From the NCBI RefSeq assembly GCF_051013375.1, contig NZ_CP142125.1: DNA of 64,000 nt, one strand, 5' to 3'. This document shows, piece after piece, positions 58,900 to 64,000 of the stretch. Below the pieces are notes generated by a model. That model was not told where the DNA came from. It searched no databases and saw only the letters and a program-made list of their open reading frames with translations. Origin of the DNA: Kordia algicida. Its GTDB lineage: Bacteria > Bacteroidota > Bacteroidia > Flavobacteriales > Flavobacteriaceae. The position numbers and the translations under genes are program-made. The stretch's first letter is position 1; every line of letters starts with the position of its first letter.

Positions 58900-60240
58900 A
58901 TGAAAAAAGTAGTTTTACTTCTACTGATAGGATTTGTGTTTTCGTGTTCAGACGATGTACAAATTCCAGAAATTATACAGCCATGTCAAACCGTAGCAGC
59001 ATCTTTTGCTTCTGATATCACCGATAATTCAGCCAGATTGAATTGGTGTGGAAGCGTTAATGAAGCTGGAGAATGTTTACCAGTTACTGGAGTTACTTGG
59101 ACTGCTTCTTGGGGATTACCAGGATTTGATCCAGATACTGGAACTATTATTGACACACCAGCAACAAGCATTAATATTACAGGATTATCTCCACAGACTT
59201 CATACGAGTTTTATGTAAAGTCTGATTGTGATTTGGCAAATAACGAATGGTTTGGACCTGTTGAATTTCGTACTTCATGTCCAGCTCCAACTGGTTTAGG
59301 CGCAACGAATATTACACAAACAGGAGCAACATTGACATGGATGCCTGGCGGAAGTGAAATTTCTTGGGAGATTAAATACGGACTTGTAGGATTTAATTTG
59401 GAAGAAGCTGAATTGTTTGCTACAGGAAATAGTACTGAGCATATTGTAAATAATTTAATGCCAAATAGCGAATACGAATTTTATGTTCGTGCCAATTGTA
59501 ATTCAGTAACTGATGGAAGCCAAACAGGAAGTTCAAGTGCTTTTTCTGGACCGTATAGATTTGCTACTTGTTTACCGCCAATTAATTTAACTTTTGATAC
59601 CGTTACTCAAAATTCAATTACAGTAGATTGGGATTCGAATGCACAAACTACTTGGGAAGTAAGTTATGGTGAAGCCGCAGGTTTTACGCCAGATACAGGA
59701 ACGATTACAACGACAAACAACTCTAATTTTACAGCTACAGGCTTATGCCCAAATACAACATATACATTTGCTGTAAGAACGATATGTAGTTCTACAACGC
59801 AAAGTCAGTGGTTTAGTTTTGGAAGTGTGACAACTCCGACGTTAGGATATACAGGAATGTACACATATGAAGAAATTGGAAATACAGATGAGCCAATTTT
59901 TGGTGATCCTGCAACGGTAGAAATTGTGAGTGTTTCTGATACGGAAAGAAGCATTACTGTAAAGTATTTAGCAAACTTAGATGTTGCAGGTACACAACCA
60001 ACAATGACGTTTAACTTTACTTTAAATTGTGATGGAACGGTAAGTGTTCCAGAAGATCAAGATACAAACTTCAATTGTGGAGGCGCAAATGTACTGTTAG
60101 GATTAGGCGCAGCAACACCAACCGCTTATAATATGGTAGATGATACTACTATTGATATTCGCTTTACAGAAGACACAGGAAGTGCAATGTGTACAAACGC
60201 TCCACTTAGCGAAGTCACCATTCGATTGACAAAGATATAG
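58900..60240 (+). CDS. Fibronectin type III domain lipoprotein
   Basis: 446 residues from ATG 58900; an upstream ATG at 58846 would add 18 residues that spoil the signal peptide. A type II signal peptide ends at FVFSC (Cys about 16). Three FN3 domains follow (about 25-125, 128-222 and 226-310), each ending in the typical L.P.T.YEFYVRA-like strand (GLSPQTSYEFYVKSDCD, LMPNSEYEFYVRANCN, LCPNTTYTFAVRTIC). The C-terminal 130 residues are a separate beta-rich domain (YTGMYTYEEIGNT, VTIRLTKI). It is a surface or periplasmic binding protein with no enzymatic motif. A terminator follows, then IS copy 3. Confidence 0.82.
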   Translation: MKKVVLLLLIGFVFSCSDDVQIPEIIQPCQTVAASFASDITDNSARLNWCGSVNEAGECLPVTGVTWTASWGLPGFDPDTGTIIDTPATSINITGLSPQTSYEFYVKSDCDLANNEWFGPVEFRTSCPAPTGLGATNITQTGATLTWMPGGSEISWEIKYGLVGFNLEEAELFATGNSTEHIVNNLMPNSEYEFYVRANCNSVTDGSQTGSSSAFSGPYRFATCLPPINLTFDTVTQNSITVDWDSNAQTTWEVSYGEAAGFTPDTGTITTTNNSNFTATGLCPNTTYTFAVRTICSSTTQSQWFSFGSVTTPTLGYTGMYTYEEIGNTDEPIFGDPATVEIVSVSDTERSITVKYLANLDVAGTQPTMTFNFTLNCDGTVSVPEDQDTNFNCGGANVLLGLGAATPTAYNMVDDTTIDIRFTEDTGSAMCTNAPLSEVTIRLTKI

Positions 60241-60268
60241 TCTCTAGAGATTAATTAGAATAGATATC

Positions 60269-60304
60269 AAAAAAAGCTGCATGTTTTTAACGTGCAGCTT
60301 TTTT
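60269..60304 (+). terminator. Intrinsic terminator next to IS copy 3
   Basis: AAAAAGCTGCA / TGCAGCTTTTT stem with an 11-nt loop. The tail T6-G-TTTT-A (60299-60310) is followed by AG and then IS copy 3 at 60313. Confidence 0.9.
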
Positions 60305-60353
60305 GTTTTAAGTGTCTCGTCCTGAAATAGCGTTACACTAAATTTTAAGCGTA

Positions 60354-60740
60354 ATGAAAACAAATTATGTAAAACGTACTCAAAAAGATTATTCATTATC
60401 TTTTAAACTCCAAGTAGTTCAAGAGATTGAACAGGGTAAACTGACACGCTCACAAGTCTTATCAAAGTATGGTATACAATCTGGATCTACCATCAGAACT
60501 TGGTTAAAAAAATATGGTAACTTTGATTGGCATAATCAAACTCCACTTTCTATGACAAAGACTCCAGAACAAAAGATTTTAGAATTAGAAGAAAAAATCA
60601 AACTGTTAGAAAAGCAGAAGGCTCGTGCAGAACATCTGGCGGAGCGTGCTGACAAGAAAGCTATTTTGTTTGATATGATGATTGATTTAGCAGAAAAAGA
60701 GTTTAATATTCCTATCAGAAAAAACTCCAAACCCAAGTAA
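60354..60740 (+). CDS. IS3-family transposase OrfA (copy 3)
   Basis: 128 residues with protein identical to the copy at 12720, with one synonymous change (GGT for GGC). The A AAA AAC slippage site near the 3' end is retained. Confidence 0.93.
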   Translation: MKTNYVKRTQKDYSLSFKLQVVQEIEQGKLTRSQVLSKYGIQSGSTIRTWLKKYGNFDWHNQTPLSMTKTPEQKILELEEKIKLLEKQKARAEHLAERADKKAILFDMMIDLAEKEFNIPIRKNSKPK

Positions 60741-60745
60741 TCGAT

Positions 60746-61645
60746 ATGTTTAGAATACATTACAGAGAAAGTATCTCATCTACTTGTGAGTTACTTGGGG
60801 TAAGCAGGCAAGTATATTACCGAGCGATACGTTCAAAAGAGAAACGACAGTGTATTGCTAGTGATGTGATAGAGCTGGTTCAATCTGTTAGAATAGAGCA
60901 ACCACGTATTGGCACAAGGAAGTTATATCATATTCTACAAGAGTCTTTACGTAGTTTAGGTGTCGGCAGAGATCGTTTATTTGCTATTTTAAAGGCAAAT
61001 CATATGTTGATTAAACCCAAGCGGAGCTATCATATCACTACTAACTCTCATCATCGGTTTAGAAAACATAACAATGTAATAGAGAATTTAGATGTAAACA
61101 GACCAGAACAAGTTTGGGTAGCAGATATTACCTATGTAGGTAATCGAGCTAATCCCATGTATTTATCGCTTATTACAGATGCATATTCTAAGATGATCGT
61201 TGGGTATTATCTATCCAATACCTTAGCAGTAGATAGTTCTATAAAAGCATTAAAGCAAGCTGTTAAAAACAGAAAATATCCCAAGGAAAGGCTAATACAT
61301 CATTCTGATAGAGGTTTACAATATTGTAGTAATCAATATCAAAGAATATTAACTAAGAGTCATATTAAATGTAGTATGACAGAATCCTATGATCCATATC
61401 AAAATGCAGTAGCAGAGCGAATCAACGGAATCTTGAAACAAGAGTTTTTGATGGGCACCTCTAAAATAGACATCAAACTAATGAAGAAAATAGTACAACA
61501 GAGTATTAAAGTTTATAATACCAAAAGACCGCATTTATCATGTCAAATGCTAACTCCAGAACAGATGCACAAACAAAATAAAGTCAACATAAAAACCTAT
61601 AAAAGAAAAAACACAGATAAGACAGCTGTCTTATCTGTGTTTTAA
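60746..61645 (+). CDS. IS3-family transposase OrfB (copy 3)
   Basis: 299 residues with protein identical to the other two copies, including the DDE triad, with two synonymous changes relative to copy 1. The last codons lie in the palindrome at 61608-61643. Confidence 0.94.
   Translation: MFRIHYRESISSTCELLGVSRQVYYRAIRSKEKRQCIASDVIELVQSVRIEQPRIGTRKLYHILQESLRSLGVGRDRLFAILKANHMLIKPKRSYHITTNSHHRFRKHNNVIENLDVNRPEQVWVADITYVGNRANPMYLSLITDAYSKMIVGYYLSNTLAVDSSIKALKQAVKNRKYPKERLIHHSDRGLQYCSNQYQRILTKSHIKCSMTESYDPYQNAVAERINGILKQEFLMGTSKIDIKLMKKIVQQSIKVYNTKRPHLSCQMLTPEQMHKQNKVNIKTYKRKNTDKTAVLSVF
61608..61643. terminator. 36-nt perfect palindrome at the end of orfB (copy 3)
   Basis: Identical to 13974-14009. 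It can stop transcription leaving the IS and also read-through from ftsY on the minus strand. Confidence 0.75.
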
Positions 61646-61691
61646 CTATTTTTAATCCTAAATAACTGTAACGGTTTTTTAGGACGGGTCA

Positions 61692-62006
61692 AAGACTTTC
61701 TTAGATTGTGAGGTTTATTATGTTAAATGTTGGATTTTGAATGTTGAATTAACTTCGAATTATAATTGGTTTTCTTGAATACAAATCGTCATAGCGAGTG
61801 AATTTTTGATTTGGAAATTTTAATATGAAGAAACCTCTAGTTTTTCTACAAAGAATTTTCAATCAAGTAACCTATTCAAATCATAAAAATTCATATTTGA
61901 AAGAAACAGATTGCCACGAATTTTTCTAAAATTCTCGTAAAGACAATTCAAAACATCAATAAAAATCTAAAATGCTAAAAGCGAAGCGATTTCTAAGAAA
62001 TCTATC
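61692..62006. other. Intergenic region between IS copy 3 and ftsY
   Basis: 315 bases with no gene. It contains a diverged REP-like unit (61901-61944) and an AAAATGCTAAAAGCGAAGCG stretch (61970-61989) before the ftsY end. No good terminator for ftsY is visible. Confidence 0.45.
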
Positions 62007-62963
62007 TTATTTTTTAAAGAATGAATCTACAAATTCATATTTATTGAATACTTGCAAATCTTCAATACCTTCTCCAACACCAATGTATTTTACAGGAATT
62101 TGAAATTGATCTGAGATTCCTATGACAACGCCACCTTTTGCAGTTCCATCGAGTTTGGTTACTGCCAATGTTGTTACTTCTGTAGCCGCAGTAAACTGTT
62201 TTGCTTGCTCAAAAGCATTTTGACCTGTAGAACCATCTAAAACCAATAAAACGTCGTGTGGCGCGTCTCCAATGACTTTTTGCATTACTTTTTTGACTTT
62301 TGTCAATTCCTTCATCAAGTTTACTTTGTTATGCAATCTTCCCGCAGTATCAATAATAATAACATCAGCATCTTGTGCAACTCCCGATTGTAAAGCATCA
62401 AAAGCAACCGAAGCAGGATCGCTTCCCATGCTTTGTTTTACGATAGGAACGCCTACTCTATCTGCCCAAACTTGTAATTGATCGATTGCAGCAGCTCTAA
62501 ATGTATCAGCAGCACCAAGTACTACTTTGAGTCCTTTTTTGTTGAATTGATGTGCTAGTTTTCCGATCGTAGTTGTTTTTCCAACACCATTTACTCCAAC
62601 GACCATAAGTACGTATGGCTTTTTATCGGCTGGAATGGTGTATTCAGTATCTTCTCCAGAGTTTGTTTCAGAAAGTAATGCTGCAATTTCTTCGCGGAGA
62701 ATTTTATTTAATTCGTCCGTTCCTAAATATTTGTCTTTAGCAACTCTTTCTTCTATTCGGTCAATAATTTTTAAAGTCGTATCAACTCCAACATCACTGC
62801 TCACTAATACTTCTTCAAGATTATCTAAAACTTCATCATCTACTTTGCTTTTTCCTGCAACAGCTTTGGTCAATTTTGAAAAGAAACTTGATTTCGATTT
62901 TTCCAAACCTTTATCGAGTGTTTCCTTTTTTTCTGATGAAAATATTTTTTTAAAAAAACTCAT
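62007..62963 (-). CDS. ftsY: Signal recognition particle receptor FtsY
   Basis: SRP receptor GTPase that delivers ribosome-nascent-chain complexes to the membrane. 318 residues, short N-terminal A region as in most Bacteroidota. The NG domain shows GVNGVGKTTTIGKLAHQ (G1, about 123-139), the DTFRAAAIDQL insertion-box segment (about 153), DTAGRLHNKVNLM (G3, about 205) and TKLDGTAKGG (G4, about 268). It follows the rpmB-rpmG-DUF4295 genes on the same strand but is separated from them by a terminator. In related genomes it is normally close to rimO; here several genes and an IS lie between. Confidence 0.96.
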   Translation of the reverse strand: MSFFKKIFSSEKKETLDKGLEKSKSSFFSKLTKAVAGKSKVDDEVLDNLEEVLVSSDVGVDTTLKIIDRIEERVAKDKYLGTDELNKILREEIAALLSETNSGEDTEYTIPADKKPYVLMVVGVNGVGKTTTIGKLAHQFNKKGLKVVLGAADTFRAAAIDQLQVWADRVGVPIVKQSMGSDPASVAFDALQSGVAQDADVIIIDTAGRLHNKVNLMKELTKVKKVMQKVIGDAPHDVLLVLDGSTGQNAFEQAKQFTAATEVTTLAVTKLDGTAKGGVVIGISDQFQIPVKYIGVGEGIEDLQVFNKYEFVDSFFKK

Positions 62964-63140
62964 AATTTGTGATACTATTTTTAATGCTACGCACCTTTTA
63001 ATATTTATGCGAACCGCAAAACAAGATACTTAAAATTCATGTATGTTTTGCATTGTTATTTTAGATACCTTTTCATTGTCAATTATCTTGCCCAAATGAC
63101 ACACCTGAAAAACTGTCATATTTTTTAGGTTGAGGTATAA

Positions 63141-63173
63141 AAACAAAAAGCTACTCTCTTTCGAAAGTAGCTT
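63141..63173 (-). terminator. Intrinsic terminator of the rpmB-rpmG-DUF4295 operon
   Basis: AAGCTACT / AGTAGCTT stem (63148-63155 and 63166-63173) with a T5-G-T tail on the minus strand, 24 bases past the DUF4295 stop. Confidence 0.8.
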
Positions 63174-63196
63174 ATATACTTAGTATAAACATATAC

Positions 63197-63346
63197 TTAT
63201 TTTTTTAACCAATCGTTTACCTTATCTGGTGACATGATTGACTCAACAAATGTATAAGCTCCTGTTTTTGGAGACTTTACCATTTTGATTGCTTTTGTTA
63301 GTCTTTTTGATCCTGTTTGTAAGGATGCTACTGATTTCTTTGCCAT
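63197..63346 (-). CDS. DUF4295 family protein (Bacteroidota-specific ribosomal-type protein)
   Basis: A 49-residue gene read directly from the minus strand (ATG 63346, TAA 63197): MAKKSVASLQTGSKRLTKAI, then a middle of KMVKSPKTGAYTFVESIM, ending in SPDKVNDWLKK. It is very basic and small, and it directly follows rpmG with a 6-base gap. This order is conserved across Bacteroidota. The family has, as I recall, been described as a Bacteroidota-specific 50S protein (bL38), though I cannot confirm that from sequence. It ends the ribosomal operon at a terminator. Confidence 0.85.
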   Translation of the reverse strand: MAKKSVASLQTGSKRLTKAIKMVKSPKTGAYTFVESIMSPDKVNDWLKK

Positions 63347-63352
63347 GACTTA

Positions 63353-63535
63353 TTATTTTATTTCTTTGTGAACAGTCATTCTCTTTAAGATTGGATTAAA
63401 TTTTTTAATCTCTAATCTGTCTGGAGTATTCTTTTTATTTTTTGTAGTGATATAACGAGAAGTTCCTGGTTGTCCAGACGCTTTGTGCTCTGTACACTCT
63501 AGTATCACTTGAACTCTATTTCCTTTCTTCGCCAT
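63353..63535 (-). CDS. rpmG: 50S ribosomal protein L33
   Basis: 60 residues, small basic protein of the large subunit. The signature is RVQVILECTEHKASG followed by SRYITTKNKKNTPDRLEIKKFNPILKRMTVHKEIK. Only one cysteine is present at the usual zinc-ribbon positions, so it is the zinc-free type. It lies 31 bases downstream of rpmB on the same strand and 6 bases upstream of the DUF4295 gene. Confidence 0.96.
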   Translation of the reverse strand: MAKKGNRVQVILECTEHKASGQPGTSRYITTKNKKNTPDRLEIKKFNPILKRMTVHKEIK

Positions 63536-63566
63536 TGCTATTGGTATTTATACTTTTATGACTGAA

Positions 63567-63803
63567 TTACTTGATAAAACCTTTCGCTCTTGCTTCTTTT
63601 AGCACAGCTGAGATTCCTTTTTTATTAATTGTTTTTAATGCTGAAGTAGAAACTTTCAAAGTTACCCACTTATCTTCTTCAGGGATGTAAAAGCGCTTTT
63701 TTGTAAGATTCGCATTAAATTTGCGTTTTGTCTTATTCATTGCATGGGAAACATTATTCCCTACCATAGCTTTCTTACCTGTTAATTCACAAATTCTTGA
63801 CAT
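63567..63803 (-). CDS. rpmB: 50S ribosomal protein L28
   Basis: 78 residues, basic. MSRICELTGKKAMVGNNVSHAMNKTKRKFNANL is the classic L28 N-terminus, and RFYIPEEDKWVTLKVSTSALKTINKKG is the conserved C-terminal part. First gene of the rpmB-rpmG-DUF4295 operon. It is driven by a consensus promoter at 63840-63869, which lies between rpmB and the cinA stop. Confidence 0.97.
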   Translation of the reverse strand: MSRICELTGKKAMVGNNVSHAMNKTKRKFNANLTKKRFYIPEEDKWVTLKVSTSALKTINKKGISAVLKEARAKGFIK

Positions 63804-63839
63804 CTGTACTAAACTTTTAAGTTATTCAAAAACGAGGTG

Positions 63840-63869
63840 CAAATTTACATTTTTTTATTTTCTCAGCAA
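63840..63869 (-). promoter_or_regulatory. Promoter of the rpmB-rpmG-DUF4295 operon
   Basis: On the minus strand: TTG (63869-63867; TTTG with 63870), a 19-bp spacer, TAAATTTG (63847-63840). This is a full consensus match, 36 bases upstream of the rpmB ATG and only 4 bases after the cinA stop. Confidence 0.78.
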
Positions 63870-63873
63870 ATAT

Positions 63874-64000
63874 TTAGTTACTGTTTTTTAAAATTTCTTC
63901 TAGTAACATCTGAAAAGCTTTTGTAACAGCTTTATTTACTACCTTTTCGCGCGGTTGTCCAAAATTAAATTCTTGCGAAACGATTCCGTTTGGCGTGGCA
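63874..64000 (-). CDS. cinA: CinA-like (CinA C-terminal domain) protein, 3' end only
   Basis: Only the last 41 residues lie in the window. They read ATPNGIVSQEFNFGQPREKV and then VNKAVTKAFQMLLEEILKNSN before a TAA at 63874. QEFxFGxxREKVVxxAVxxAxxMLxEEI fits the end of the CinA / nicotinamide-nucleotide amidase C-terminal domain, and cinA upstream of rpmB is the usual order in Flavobacteriia. The start lies beyond the right edge. The call rests on a short tail and on gene order. Confidence 0.6.
   Translation of the reverse strand, partial: ATPNGIVSQEFNFGQPREKVVNKAVTKAFQMLLEEILKNSN

Larger units (their letters stand above)
60313..61691 (+). mobile_element. IS3-family insertion sequence, copy 3 (1379 bp)
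   Basis: Same element and orientation relative to the terminator as copies 1 and 2. The 3-bp target duplication is AAG (60310-60312 and 61692-61694). It differs from copy 1 at three synonymous sites: GGT for GGC (60437-60439), CGT for CGC (60905-60907) and TTG for TTA leucine (near 61449). It is otherwise intact. Confidence 0.95.

Overview
The window is from a low-GC member of the Bacteroidota, almost certainly a Flavobacteriaceae. The evidence is a fused SecDF, type IX secretion (T9SS) C-terminal sorting domains on three secreted proteins, BshC (bacillithiol synthesis), the rpmB-rpmG-DUF4295 block, promoters of the TTG / TAnnTTTG type, and little use of Shine-Dalgarno sequences. A Kordia-like genus is my guess but cannot be proven here. 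No rRNA, tRNA or CRISPR array was seen.

Layout. 1-3.0 kb: cysS (partial), yidD, lgt, a DUF192 lipoprotein and two tandem small membrane proteins. 3.1-3.7 kb: two GG-leader peptide precursors. 3.8-11.6 kb (minus strand): secDF, an uncharacterised protein, a lipoprotein made only of the SecD periplasmic domain, a DUF4412-like protein, mdh and a DUF6588 protein. 11.9-23.4 kb: T9SS cargo, IS copy 1, gyrB, nitronate monooxygenase, a subtilase, mnmA and a lipoprotein. 23.7-34.7 kb (plus strand): a glycosidase followed by an unusual biosynthetic operon (nucleotide-sugar dehydratase, nucleotidyltransferase, acyl carrier protein, GT-B-like transferase, radical SAM/SPASM enzyme, adenylating enzyme, luciferase-like monooxygenase). 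This operon is split by a type II restriction-modification pair of the Eco47II type. 34.7-36.1 kb: IS copy 2. 36.1-49.4 kb (minus strand): a further GG-leader peptide, a degenerate aspartyl protease with PDZ, yidC, pyrG, an amidase trio, two more GG-leader peptides and a guaA operon. 49.6-60.2 kb: a sixth GG-leader peptide, bshC, an M14 peptidase, a frameshifted rimO, a serine hydrolase, an amidase and an FN3 lipoprotein. 60.3-61.7 kb: IS copy 3. 62-64 kb (minus strand): ftsY, DUF4295, rpmG, rpmB and the end of cinA.

Main points. (1) Three nearly identical 1379-bp IS3-family copies each sit a few bases past the T-tract of an intrinsic terminator, with the same end facing the hairpin and the same T6-G-T4-A motif before the insertion. 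This looks like terminator-targeted transposition. Each copy also carries a perfect 36-nt palindrome at the end of orfB and a correctly phased A AAA AAC slippage site. (2) Six short GG-leader peptides of the lanthipeptide/GG-Bacteroidales precursor type, two of them under 60 codons, are scattered as solo genes with no maturation genes nearby. (3) The ACP / adenylation / LLM monooxygenase / radical SAM / sugar-nucleotide operon matches no pathway I recognise. (4) secDF is followed by a free-standing SecD P1-domain lipoprotein. (5) rimO carries a one-base insertion that breaks it in two.
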